Assembly (NCBI GenBank): GCA_002325785.1
Contig: DCSU01000073.1
Location: 19,346 to 31,427, forward strand
Direction: 5' to 3'
DNA length: 12,082 nt
Source: Bacteroidales bacterium UBA1458
Lineage (GTDB): Bacteria; Bacteroidota; Bacteroidia; Bacteroidales; VadinHA17
Shown here: positions 1 through 7,794 of the stretch, piece by piece
How positions within the stretch are numbered: the first letter of the stretch is position 1
Layout of the letters: every line of letters begins with the position of its first letter
Program-made: the position numbers and the translations under genes
The notes under the pieces: model-generated
What the model saw: only the letters and a program-made list of their open reading frames with translations
What the model was told of the DNA's origin: nothing
The model's database searches: none

Positions 1-1
1 T

Positions 2-1156
2 TTTACCAATTACACTGTCTTTTCACTGTGGGACACCTACCGCGCTGCGCATCCGCTGTATACCATCACTGTGCCGGGCATGGTTCCCGACTTCATCAAT
101 ACGATGCTGGCTATCAGGGAGCAGCAGGGCAAACTCCCGGTTTGGTCACTGGTTGGCAACGAGACCAACTGCATGATCGGCTATCACTCCGTGCCTGTGC
201 TGGCTGATGCCATGCATAAGAAGTTCGGCGGGTTTGACTATGAAGCCGCACTGGATGCAGCCGTACATACTGCCCAACTGGACTTCCGGGGGCTGGATCA
301 TTACCGTAAATACGGGTACATCCCCTCGGAGCTGGAGAATGAATCGGTGGCCAAGACCCTCGAGTATGCAATTGATGACTGGTGCATCTCACAGATGGCT
401 GCGGACATGGAAAGGCCGGAAATTGAAGCTGAATTTCTTGGACGTTCAAAGAACTACCGCAACCTGTTTGACACTGCCATACACTTTGTTCGCGGACGAA
501 TGAGCGACGGCAGCTGGCGCCCGGACTATGACCCGCTTTATTCTCACCATACCCGGTCTGACTTCACTGAAGGTAACGGATGGCAGTACACCTGGCTGGT
601 ACCACATGACGTTGAGGGCCTGGTCTCGCTCTTCGGAGGAAGGGAGCTCTTCCTGGAAAGACTCGATTCTCTCTTCAAAATCGCCGAGGAGGTGAAGGGG
701 GAGAATGCGTCGCCTGACATCAGCGGACTTATAGGTCAGTATGCGCATGGTAATGAGCCGTCACATCATATAGCATATCTATTCTCAATGGTCGGTGCAC
801 CGGCAAAAACGGAGGTCATGGTGAGACGCATAATGTCTGAGATGTACACTGATGCGAAGGACGGGATCTGCGGTAATGAGGACTGCGGGCAGATGTCTGC
901 CTGGTATGTCTTTTCGGCCATGGGATTCTACCCGCTCAATCCGGCTGACGGAAGATTCATCCTCGGCAGCCCGGCCCTTGATAAGGTGTCACTGTCACTG
1001 CCCGGAGAAAAAGTGTTCACTGTCATTGCTGAAAATAATTCTCCGCAGAATGTTTATGTCAGCGAGGTATTTCTTAATGGTCAGCTACTGAACCGTAACT
1101 ATTTAACCTATAATGAGATCATGGAGGGCGGTGAACTGAAGTTCGTCATGAAATGA
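2..1156 (+). CDS. GH92 family alpha-mannosidase, C-terminal half (5' end outside window)
   Basis: Exo-acting, calcium-dependent alpha-mannosidase of glycoside hydrolase family 92, normally periplasmic or surface-exposed and used to trim mannose from N-glycans or yeast mannan. The frame is open to the left edge, so about 384 C-terminal residues are visible of a family that usually has 700-750. Seen directly: the family block FSLWDTYRAAHPL (nt 20-58), then GNETNCMIGYH with Glu at nt 161-163, the position I equate with the family's catalytic acid. Further on are a GNEPSHHIAYL block and GNEDCGQMSAWYVFSAMGFYP, whose Asp (nt 881-883) I take as the candidate base. The C-terminal beta-sandwich ends with a GGELKF strand, as is usual. 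The internal GTG at 71 is not the real start. The gene ends 55 nt before the promoter box of the cobalamin unit and is probably a separate transcription unit. Linkage specificity (1,2, 1,3 or other) cannot be read from this fragment. Confidence 0.95.
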   Translation, partial: FTNYTVFSLWDTYRAAHPLYTITVPGMVPDFINTMLAIREQQGKLPVWSLVGNETNCMIGYHSVPVLADAMHKKFGGFDYEAALDAAVHTAQLDFRGLDHYRKYGYIPSELENESVAKTLEYAIDDWCISQMAADMERPEIEAEFLGRSKNYRNLFDTAIHFVRGRMSDGSWRPDYDPLYSHHTRSDFTEGNGWQYTWLVPHDVEGLVSLFGGRELFLERLDSLFKIAEEVKGENASPDISGLIGQYAHGNEPSHHIAYLFSMVGAPAKTEVMVRRIMSEMYTDAKDGICGNEDCGQMSAWYVFSAMGFYPLNPADGRFILGSPALDKVSLSLPGEKVFTVIAENNSPQNVYVSEVFLNGQLLNRNYLTYNEIMEGGELKFVMK

Positions 1157-1211
1157 ACAGCCTGTCACCTCCCTGTTGATAATTATGAGTGGGAGTGATC
1201 CCGCAAAACAT

Positions 1212-1219
1212 TACCTTTG
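1212..1219 (+). promoter_or_regulatory. Bacteroidota -7 promoter box TACCTTTG ahead of the cobalamin riboswitch
   Basis: TACCTTTG is an exact match to the Bacteroidota housekeeping -7 consensus TAnnTTTG. Transcription starting a few bases downstream (about 1224-1227) would begin just where the conserved riboswitch fold starts (about 1229), so the positions agree well. I see no good -33 TTG/TTTG element at the expected distance of roughly 20 bases; the nearest TTG, at 1176-1178, is too far away. The match to a short consensus plus its placement is the whole evidence. Confidence 0.6.
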
Positions 1220-1224
1220 TTTCA

Positions 1225-1412
1225 TTCTGGTGCTGCCGGTTTTCCCCGGCAGTGAAAAGGGAACCCTGTTCAAATCAGGGACAGTACCCGCTGCTGTGAA
1301 GCCTGTTCCGCCTGTTGGCGGATCATTACAGCCGGATTCTCCTCCACTGTTCGCCAATTGGCGGACGGGAAGGCCCGGTGAGTAGGGATGAGTCAGAAGA
1401 CCTGCCAGAACG
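1225..1412 (+). ncRNA. Cobalamin (adenosylcobalamin-type) riboswitch
   Basis: Leader RNA that binds cobalamin and lowers expression of the downstream uptake genes when the vitamin is plentiful. Visible hallmarks in order: a 7-bp hairpin CTGCCGG/CCGGCAG (1233-1239 with 1246-1252); the GGGAA core strand (1259-1263); CCCGCTGCTGTGAAGCC (1287-1303); a variable region with a CCGCC/GGCGG hairpin and the palindrome CGCCAATTGGCG (1352-1363); CACTG and CGGGAAGGC; and the B12 box GAGTCAGAAGACCTGCC (1390-1406). The box differs from the usual CAGGAGACC by one base. The segment from the box to the btuB ATG has TCC-loop-GGA pairing around a Shine-Dalgarno-like AAGGAG (1423-1428). That suggests control of translation, but I see no poly-U terminator. 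The ends given are approximate. Confidence 0.93.
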
Positions 1413-1446
1413 TATCCTGATAAAGGAGCTTTCGGGAATAAAAGTT

Positions 1447-3441
1447 ATGAGTAAAAGGTCTTGTGCCTATATCATCCCGTCTCGTGCGAGCCGTTATTTG
1501 CTTAAGGCTTCTGCCGTCGTATCATTCTCCCTTGTGTCATTTGATCTTGCAGCACAGGATATGTTCACAGAAGACACGGTGAACATTGCGGCTGTAACTG
1601 TACGTGCTGCAGCATCTCTCCGCCACTCACCCTACACGGTGGTTAAGATTGATTCGTCCGTCATGTCCAGGCATGACGGAGGTGATCTGGGAACCCTCCT
1701 TCAGTCAGCCAGCCTGCTGACAGTAAAAAGATACGGAAACTCCGGGCTCTCGTCTGTTTCCATCCGGGGTCTGTCAGGAAGCCATACAGCGGTGACCTGG
1801 AACGGTCTCCCGGTCAACGCTCCGAGCAACGGTCAGAGTGATTTTGCAATCATCCCTGTCTCAGCGGCTAACTCGGTTAAGGTAACCTCAGGCGGCTCTG
1901 ACCTGGATGATATCTCGGGGTCAATCGGCGGCAAGGTGGAGCTCTCCTCCGGACCGGTGTTCGATGGCGTGACTGAGGCCTCGCTGACACTTGGTGCCGG
2001 CAGCAATGGGAGCTATTCTTCCGCGCTTGTATTGAGATCCGGTGACGCTGATCTGTCTGCAAAAATTAACTTGTGGGGTGGGATGGCCCGCAATGACTTC
2101 CGGTTTATCAACGCAAATGCTCCGGGAGGAGCGGAGAAAGGGCGCAGAACCAACGCCGGCTTCTCGTCAGGCGGAGTCACGGCGGACCTTGGGTTCCGGC
2201 TTGGTAATGCCCTGTTGACATCGCACGTTTGGTACAATGACTCGGACCGTGATCTGCCTGGTCCGGTTACCACGGTAGAGCAGGATTTCGGGGAGCGACA
2301 GAAGGACAGGTCCCTCAAAGGGGTTGTTAACTACTCCCTTGATCATGGAAGACTAGCTGCTGAAGTCGTTGCGGGGGGATCACACGACATCAACCTCTAT
2401 TTTAATGAAGCACCCGGACTGAATGGTGAGAACAGCTCAGGGATCTACATAATCCGGACGCGAATCCGTTACCGTATGAACGACCGATTTGAGATGGTGT
2501 TCAATGCAGGAGACGAGTATCAAAAGGCACATTCGCTAAGCTTCCCCGCTGCTGTTAATCGCAATATCCTCTCCGCCTCCCTGGCGGCACGATACAGCGT
2601 TTTGCCCAGGCTGAGGCTTCTCCTGCAGGCGAGGCAGATGGGAGTAAGCGGCCTAAAGGTTTCACCGGAGTTCACTGCCGGGGCAACATGGATACTGACA
2701 GCAGACGGCCAGCACGCCATCAAGGCCAGCCTGAGCCGCAATACCAAACTGCCATGCCTGAATGATATCTACTGGATGCCCGGAGGCAACACCACCCTAA
2801 TCCCTGAGACAGCCACCGGGGGAGAGGCTTCATGGTCTTTTGCATCAATTAATCCGTCAGGACTGCGCTCGACGCTTGACTTTACACTCCATGCCTCCAG
2901 GGTTGATAACCTGATACAGTGGCTGCCGGGTGAAACAGGATTATGGTCAGCTGAAAATGTCCGGAGCGTCAATGTTGCCGGAGCCGAGGTAAGAGCCGGC
3001 ACGGAAGTAGCTGTCAGTGAATTGAAGATAAAAGGCTATCTGAACTATGGCCTGACCCGGTCTGTCAATGCCGGATCAGATATCCCTAATGACAGGTCGG
3101 AGGGGAGTCAGCTGGCATATACACCTCTGCATCACCTCAACATGAATATTGACGCCGGCTGGAGCGTTGTCAGCGGCGGCATTACGGCCACGACGGAAAC
3201 CCGCAGGTACACCACTTCAGATAACAGTGAATGGCTGCCGGCTACATTCATTTCCGACCTCTACATGGGTTCATCTGTCAGGGCGGGGAACACACTGATC
3301 AGAGCTGACCTCAGAATAAACAATATACTGAATGCCAGGTCCGAAAGCATTCGCAATTACCCTTTACCCCTCAGATATTTTAACCTCAGACTAACCCTGA
3401 CATGGTCAGATAAAACTAAAAATAATGAAACAACTCCTTAG
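1447..3441 (+). CDS. btuB: BtuB-type TonB-dependent cobalamin receptor
   Basis: Outer-membrane 22-strand barrel that imports corrinoids using TonB/ExbBD energy. The chosen ATG gives 664 residues and a signal peptide with a basic start, a hydrophobic core (residues 21-35) and probable cleavage after AAQ (about residue 37). A TonB-box-like stretch, DTVNIAAVTV, follows at residues 43-52. The plug domain spans about 60-168, with SIRGLSGSHTAVTWNG (105-120) and the closing GSIGGKVEL. The rest is alternating barrel strands, the last ending in aromatic Trp653. The frame stays open upstream to 1315, but that part lies inside the riboswitch and is not coding. AAGGAG lies 18 nt before the ATG, too far to decide the start. 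An 11-residue hydrophilic tail follows the last strand, made by the 17-nt overlap with btuG. The riboswitch and the btuG neighbour point to cobalamin; the receptor fold alone would not fix the ligand. Confidence 0.93.
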   Translation: MSKRSCAYIIPSRASRYLLKASAVVSFSLVSFDLAAQDMFTEDTVNIAAVTVRAAASLRHSPYTVVKIDSSVMSRHDGGDLGTLLQSASLLTVKRYGNSGLSSVSIRGLSGSHTAVTWNGLPVNAPSNGQSDFAIIPVSAANSVKVTSGGSDLDDISGSIGGKVELSSGPVFDGVTEASLTLGAGSNGSYSSALVLRSGDADLSAKINLWGGMARNDFRFINANAPGGAEKGRRTNAGFSSGGVTADLGFRLGNALLTSHVWYNDSDRDLPGPVTTVEQDFGERQKDRSLKGVVNYSLDHGRLAAEVVAGGSHDINLYFNEAPGLNGENSSGIYIIRTRIRYRMNDRFEMVFNAGDEYQKAHSLSFPAAVNRNILSASLAARYSVLPRLRLLLQARQMGVSGLKVSPEFTAGATWILTADGQHAIKASLSRNTKLPCLNDIYWMPGGNTTLIPETATGGEASWSFASINPSGLRSTLDFTLHASRVDNLIQWLPGETGLWSAENVRSVNVAGAEVRAGTEVAVSELKIKGYLNYGLTRSVNAGSDIPNDRSEGSQLAYTPLHHLNMNIDAGWSVVSGGITATTETRRYTTSDNSEWLPATFISDLYMGSSVRAGNTLIRADLRINNILNARSESIRNYPLPLRYFNLRLTLTWSDKTKNNETTP

Positions 3442-4447
3442 ATTGCTCATCCTGATTGCACTGTTTGTCATCTCATGTGAAAGAGGCGACCAACCTTCAC
3501 TTTTTCCTTCCGGCAATGGCCTGTTTCTCCTAAATGAGGGTAACTATCTCGCAGGCAACGGATCAATCAGCTTTTACAGCACGGAGTCAAAAAATATCTA
3601 CAATGACCTCTTCAAAACCGCAAATGATCGTGCGCTTGGCGACATACCATCCTTCATTGTTGTTGACGGTAACAAGGGCTTCATAATTGTGAACAACTCC
3701 GGTACCATCGAGGTGGTTAACATGCTTACCATGGAGAGTCTTGCGACAGTCACAGGACTTGAGTCTCCACGTCAGATGGTCATCCATGGCAGAAAAGGAT
3801 ACATCAGCAGCCTCACGTCAGATAAGGTGACTGTTCTTGACCTTGACAACCTTGAAATCTCAGGCGACATAAACATAGGATGCACCTCGGAGGCCATGGC
3901 AATAGCTGACGGGAAGCTGTTCACCGCATTCTGGTCAGGCGGGAACAAGATTGTTGTTACGGACCTTGAGACAGCGGAGGTGATTACCTCTGTCACTGTC
4001 GGGCTGGAGCCCGAGAGCATGGTTCTTGACAGGGATAATAAATTATGGGTGCTCTGTACCGGCGGATGGAATGGCGAAGAGATACCCCGGCTTGTGAAGA
4101 TAAATACCTCCACCTTCGGGAAGGAGGCAGAGTTATTATTCAGGACTGTAAATGATAATCCTTCTTCGCTTTCAATCAACGCTACCCGCGATACCATCTA
4201 TTTTCTCGACGAAGGGGTAAAGAGGATGCCGGTTATATCGGCCGTCCTTCCTGCGGAAGCCTTCATTGCTGCCGGTGACAGGCTGTTATATAAGCTTGCA
4301 GCGGGACCGGGAGGGCTGATAGGGGTGACAGACGCCATAGACTACCAGCAAAGGGGAGATTTCCTTCTGTATAACAGCCGCGGTGAGCTGGCAGACACAG
4401 AACATACAGGAATAATCCCCGGATTCATGCTCTTCATGCACGATTAA
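3425..4447 (+). CDS. btuG: BtuG-like surface cobalamin-binding beta-propeller lipoprotein
   Basis: Cell-surface lipoprotein that captures corrinoid with very high affinity and passes it to BtuB; this role is established for BtuG of Bacteroides thetaiotaomicron, whose BtuG caps BtuB. The protein has 340 residues. It starts with a lipoprotein signal (hydrophobic 4-17, lipobox VIS-Cys18) and then a GLFLLNEGN motif (32-40) typical of the DUF5074/YncE-like propeller. Repeating blades are visible, each with a pattern such as IEVVNM, VTVLDLDN and IVVTDLET followed by a surface loop. The first codons overlap btuB by 17 nt, implying coupled translation and a matched pair. Assignment rests on family resemblance plus the btuB/riboswitch context; residues that contact the ligand cannot be identified by eye. 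Other YncE-like propellers bind heme or siderophore partners, but the context argues against that. Confidence 0.85.
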   Translation: MKQLLRLLILIALFVISCERGDQPSLFPSGNGLFLLNEGNYLAGNGSISFYSTESKNIYNDLFKTANDRALGDIPSFIVVDGNKGFIIVNNSGTIEVVNMLTMESLATVTGLESPRQMVIHGRKGYISSLTSDKVTVLDLDNLEISGDINIGCTSEAMAIADGKLFTAFWSGGNKIVVTDLETAEVITSVTVGLEPESMVLDRDNKLWVLCTGGWNGEEIPRLVKINTSTFGKEAELLFRTVNDNPSSLSINATRDTIYFLDEGVKRMPVISAVLPAEAFIAAGDRLLYKLAAGPGGLIGVTDAIDYQQRGDFLLYNSRGELADTEHTGIIPGFMLFMHD

Positions 4448-4459
4448 CCGCAATTTGAC

Positions 4460-4467
4460 TAATTTTG
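4460..4467 (+). promoter_or_regulatory. Possible internal -7 promoter box TAATTTTG before the protease gene
   Basis: TAATTTTG matches the Bacteroidota TAnnTTTG -7 consensus exactly and sits in the only non-overlapping junction of the cobalamin unit. Transcription would start near 4472-4475, leaving a leader of about 12-15 nt before the TTG start at 4487. No convincing -33 element is visible around 4436-4440. It could give the protease and btuFCD riboswitch-independent expression. The sequence is AT-rich, so a chance match is possible. Confidence 0.35.
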
Positions 4468-4486
4468 GCACTAAAACAGAGATAGA

Positions 4487-6661
4487 TTGAAGGGAAGAGT
4501 ACTCATATCCATCCTGATTCTGCTGTCATCCCTACCTATTTACAGCCAGGCAGAATTTCCCGTTGGCAGCGCGCTGATGCCGGTGATCGGATCGTGGCAA
4601 GAGATATCCGTTGATCCGCTCCAGGTTGAGGTCATGCGTTCCATTGAACAGACCAAGGATCAGCCTTACCAGTTTGCGATCCCCGTTCCTGTAAACCTGA
4701 CCCCTGAAAATGCCGGCTTCACAGTAAAAAAAGGTGGCGAGACTGTCTGGGTAATGCCTGTCTCGTCGCGGGGCGCCCTCTCCCTGAACCTGATACTTTC
4801 TCCCTGGAACCTGCCGGAGGGCGCATATGTCTATGTCTACGATCATGGTCACCAGGTGGTACGGGGAGCCTATACCAGTGAGAGCGGGACGAATGCACTG
4901 ACCATCCCTCTCATGCCGGTTCCAGGTGACAGGATTGTGCTTGAGTGCCATTTCCCGGGCAACAGTATTCCCCGCGGATCGATAGGGGTAAGCCAGGTGG
5001 CGCATGACTTTGCGGGCTTCTTCGGGCTTGAAGGGATAAAGGACTTGTATTATGGCAGGTCAGGCGACTGCGAGGTGGATATAAGCTGTTCTACCAATCC
5101 AAACTATCTTAAGGCAGCACGTTCAGTAGTACGGCTCCTGGTGGCAGGAGCAGAGCTCTGCACAGGTGTGCTGGTCAACAATACAGGCAGCGATTACAAG
5201 GGATATGTGCTGACGGCCAATCACTGCATTGACACAGAAACTCTGGCAGCAAATACAATCTTCGTATTCAATTACAAGAGTCCCTGGTGTGGGGGCCCTG
5301 ACCTGACATCCCTGCACTCCATCTCCGGATCCCAGTTAAGGGCCGGCAACACGGAGATAGACTTTGCCCTGGTGGAGCTCAACCAGTTTCCGTCCCTGGT
5401 TCTCAAGCCATATTTTGCGGGATGGGACATCACCGCCGCGGCGCCGTCGAACACTTACACCCTTCACCATCCTGAGGGTGATGTAATGAAGATATCTATT
5501 GATGACAACGCACCAATTTCCACATCTTACCCTCTTCCCGGGTATACCTCAAACAGCTTCTGGCGTATCCTGAAGTGGGAGATGGGCACGACAGAGCCCG
5601 GATCATCGGGCGGCCCCCTGTTTGACCAGAACGGGCGGCTGAGGGGTACACTCACGGGCGGCGGTGCAACATGCGCAGATCCTTCCAACGACTACTATGC
5701 AAAGCTGAGCAGAATGTTCAATATCAGCACCATAAACAACTCACACCTGAGACCATGGCTGGATCCGCTGGCAATATCTGCAACAATCGTTTCCGGACGC
5801 GATCCCTACGGATACAACCTCTCAAGGTCAGACACCCTTGGCAGCATGCCCGCCTCTGACCCGGGCAGCATCGACAGCTACACCTCACCTGGTTGGGGCT
5901 ATTCCACAGGCAATAACTCAGACAGCCTTATAAGATATGCCGAATATATTCCCTTTTCAGGCACAGGTGAGATAGCCTGGATCAGACTTAGTGTTGCTGC
6001 TGCCTCCTTCATCTCGGAACTAGATTCGGTAAGGGTCTTCCTATGGAACGGTGGCGCTCAGCCCGGGACAGCGATTGCATCGAGGCTTTACAGGATCAGC
6101 GAGGTGAAGGGTAATTTTGAGATGGAGGTCGACTTTGGCAGAACAATTAAGGTTACCGGGCCCTATTATGTGGGGTATTCGGTCTCCTACAAGAACAAGC
6201 TTAGCCTTCCGCAACCGCAGTTTGCGGTAAAACACTCGGTACAATGGCCCCTGACGGCGCAGAACACCGCGTGGTTCTTCAGTGGCAACTCCTGGAAACC
6301 ATTCACACAACACCCTGCGTTTCCAATGGCAACCTCACTCGCAATAAAAGTTATAATGGTTGAGAATTCGATTCTTAACGATATTGACGACCCGGAGACA
6401 GAGGTTACGCCTCTCAGGGTCTTCCCGAATCCGTTCTCGGGAAGCCTCTCTTTCCGTATTACTGGTAGCGGGGCCACGGAAACCGAACTGAGGCTTTATG
6501 ACAATACGGGGCGGGTTGTCAGCGCGGGCGATTACAGGAATATCTTTCCGGGGGTCCTCGATCTGGAACTGCCGTTCCTTGCGCCGGGTATTTATCACTA
6601 CAGCCTTAAAAACGATTCGGTGCAATACACCGGTACAGTCATCAAAATAGATTCCCGGTGA
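4487..6661 (+). CDS. T9SS-exported trypsin-fold serine protease, lysyl-endopeptidase-like
   Basis: Secreted or surface-attached protease of 724 residues. Parts in order: signal peptide (1-20, cleavage near YSQ-AEF); N-terminal propeptide-like beta region (about 25-195); chymotrypsin-fold domain (about 205-425); jelly-roll-like accessory domain (about 465-635); and a type IX secretion sorting domain (about 648-724) beginning LRVFPNPFSG and ending APGIYHYSL...GTVIK. The catalytic triad reads His246 (LTANHC), Asp292 (IDFALVEL) and Ser374 (TEPGSSGGPLF). TEPGSSG and the later NDYYAKL resemble Achromobacter lysyl endopeptidase, where an Asp at the equivalent place selects lysine; Asp402 is my candidate by eye. 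Several Cys could form disulfides. The start is TTG, 39 nt after btuG, and the stop overlaps the btuF start by one base, so it belongs to the cobalamin unit. Its substrate is unknown; digestion of corrinoid carrier proteins is a hypothesis. Confidence 0.88.
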   Translation: MKGRVLISILILLSSLPIYSQAEFPVGSALMPVIGSWQEISVDPLQVEVMRSIEQTKDQPYQFAIPVPVNLTPENAGFTVKKGGETVWVMPVSSRGALSLNLILSPWNLPEGAYVYVYDHGHQVVRGAYTSESGTNALTIPLMPVPGDRIVLECHFPGNSIPRGSIGVSQVAHDFAGFFGLEGIKDLYYGRSGDCEVDISCSTNPNYLKAARSVVRLLVAGAELCTGVLVNNTGSDYKGYVLTANHCIDTETLAANTIFVFNYKSPWCGGPDLTSLHSISGSQLRAGNTEIDFALVELNQFPSLVLKPYFAGWDITAAAPSNTYTLHHPEGDVMKISIDDNAPISTSYPLPGYTSNSFWRILKWEMGTTEPGSSGGPLFDQNGRLRGTLTGGGATCADPSNDYYAKLSRMFNISTINNSHLRPWLDPLAISATIVSGRDPYGYNLSRSDTLGSMPASDPGSIDSYTSPGWGYSTGNNSDSLIRYAEYIPFSGTGEIAWIRLSVAAASFISELDSVRVFLWNGGAQPGTAIASRLYRISEVKGNFEMEVDFGRTIKVTGPYYVGYSVSYKNKLSLPQPQFAVKHSVQWPLTAQNTAWFFSGNSWKPFTQHPAFPMATSLAIKVIMVENSILNDIDDPETEVTPLRVFPNPFSGSLSFRITGSGATETELRLYDNTGRVVSAGDYRNIFPGVLDLELPFLAPGIYHYSLKNDSVQYTGTVIKIDSR

Positions 6662-7794
6662 TGAAGTCCGGTATCATTATCGTGGCAGTGACTGTGCTTC
6701 TCTGGTCATGCGGCCATGGGGGCAGTCCACCCACGTTACCGTATACGGCCAGACAATATACTGCTGACAGATTTACGCTGGAAGAGAAAAATGGTTACAC
6801 CAGACTCACTGTCAGGGACCCGTGGCAGAACGCCCATGGTACAGAGCTATTCTGGTATCTGCTGCCCCATGGTGCAGTCACCCCTGAAGGAGTTGATGAG
6901 GAGCAGGTGATACGCATACCGGTACGAAGGATGATCTGCATGTCTACCACACACCTCGCCATGCTGAGAGCGCTGGATGCAACGGATATCCTGGTGGGGG
7001 TCTCCGGTCCCGGTCTTGTGTATGACTCCCTCATCCTTGATGCCGTCAGCCGGGGCAAAATAATGGATGTGGGTTACGAAGGGAACCTTAACAACGAGCT
7101 TATAGTCACACTCAAGCCCGATGTGCTCATGGCATATGGTGTGGCCGCGCCTGCTTCAGGCAATACCGGCAAGCTACCGGCACTGGGAGTGAAGGTGCTC
7201 TATAACGCAGACTATCTCGAGGAACATCCACTCGCAAGGAGTGAGTGGATAAGAGTGTTCGGCCTGCTTACCGGCAGGGAGGCCAGGGCTGACAGTCTGT
7301 TCAGGGAGGTGTCAGAGGCGTATTTCGAGCTCGCTGAGAAGGTACGCACCGGGAGCCATGACCGTCCGGATGTATTGCTGGGCTCACCGTGGGAGGACGT
7401 GTGGTATGTTTCACCTGCCAATTCCTATACAGGAAGGCTGATAGAGGATGCGGGCGGACGGTATCTCTTCAGTGACCTGTCTGAAGCCCACTCGGTTCCC
7501 TTCTCCGTTGAGGCTGTCTTCGAGAGGGCAACGGGAGCAGACATATGGTTAAACCCCGGCACCGCGGAGAGCCTCGCTGAGATCGCTGCTGCGGACCAGC
7601 GCATGAAAAGGCTGCCGGTATACAGCTCCGGCCATGTATGGAATAACAGGAACAGGATGACCCCCGGTGGTGGCAATGACTATTGGGAGAGCGCTGTTGT
7701 GAGGCCCGATCTGCTGTTGAAGGATATCGTCTCCATCATTCACCCGGATCTTCTGCCTGAACACCGGCATTATTATTATAAAAGGCTTCAATGA
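6661..7794 (+). CDS. btuF: BtuF-like cobalamin ABC transporter substrate-binding lipoprotein
   Basis: Periplasmic binding protein (class III, helical-hinge type) that delivers corrinoid from BtuB to BtuCD. From the ATG at 6661 it has 377 residues; an adjacent GTG at 6658 is the alternative start, but the ATG forms a TGATG junction with the protease stop. The lipoprotein signal ends in LLWS-Cys17. An N-terminal beta extension (about 30-70) precedes the binding domain, as is common in Bacteroidota homologues. The domain starts at IPVRRMICMSTTHLAMLRALDA (about 86) and includes the SGPGLVYD loop, LIVTLKPDVLMAYG and a helical backbone up to about 250. The second lobe contains ERATGADIWLNPG. Relatives bind iron siderophores as well; the riboswitch and btuBG neighbours favour cobalamin. 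The end overlaps btuC by 4 nt (ATGA). Confidence 0.88.
   Translation: MKSGIIIVAVTVLLWSCGHGGSPPTLPYTARQYTADRFTLEEKNGYTRLTVRDPWQNAHGTELFWYLLPHGAVTPEGVDEEQVIRIPVRRMICMSTTHLAMLRALDATDILVGVSGPGLVYDSLILDAVSRGKIMDVGYEGNLNNELIVTLKPDVLMAYGVAAPASGNTGKLPALGVKVLYNADYLEEHPLARSEWIRVFGLLTGREARADSLFREVSEAYFELAEKVRTGSHDRPDVLLGSPWEDVWYVSPANSYTGRLIEDAGGRYLFSDLSEAHSVPFSVEAVFERATGADIWLNPGTAESLAEIAAADQRMKRLPVYSSGHVWNNRNRMTPGGGNDYWESAVVRPDLLLKDIVSIIHPDLLPEHRHYYYKRLQ

Noticed and set aside
1191..1202. GGGAGTGATCCC hairpin after the GH92 gene as a terminator
   Set aside because: The stem is only four base pairs and no run of T follows it.
1352..1363. Palindrome CGCCAATTGGCG as an operator site
   Set aside because: It lies in the variable arm of the riboswitch, where a hairpin is expected, so RNA structure explains it.
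1315..1446. Upstream extension of the btuB reading frame adding 44 residues
   Set aside because: It runs through the riboswitch aptamer and B12 box, and the sequence before ATG 1447 lacks any signal-peptide character, whereas 1447 gives a proper one.
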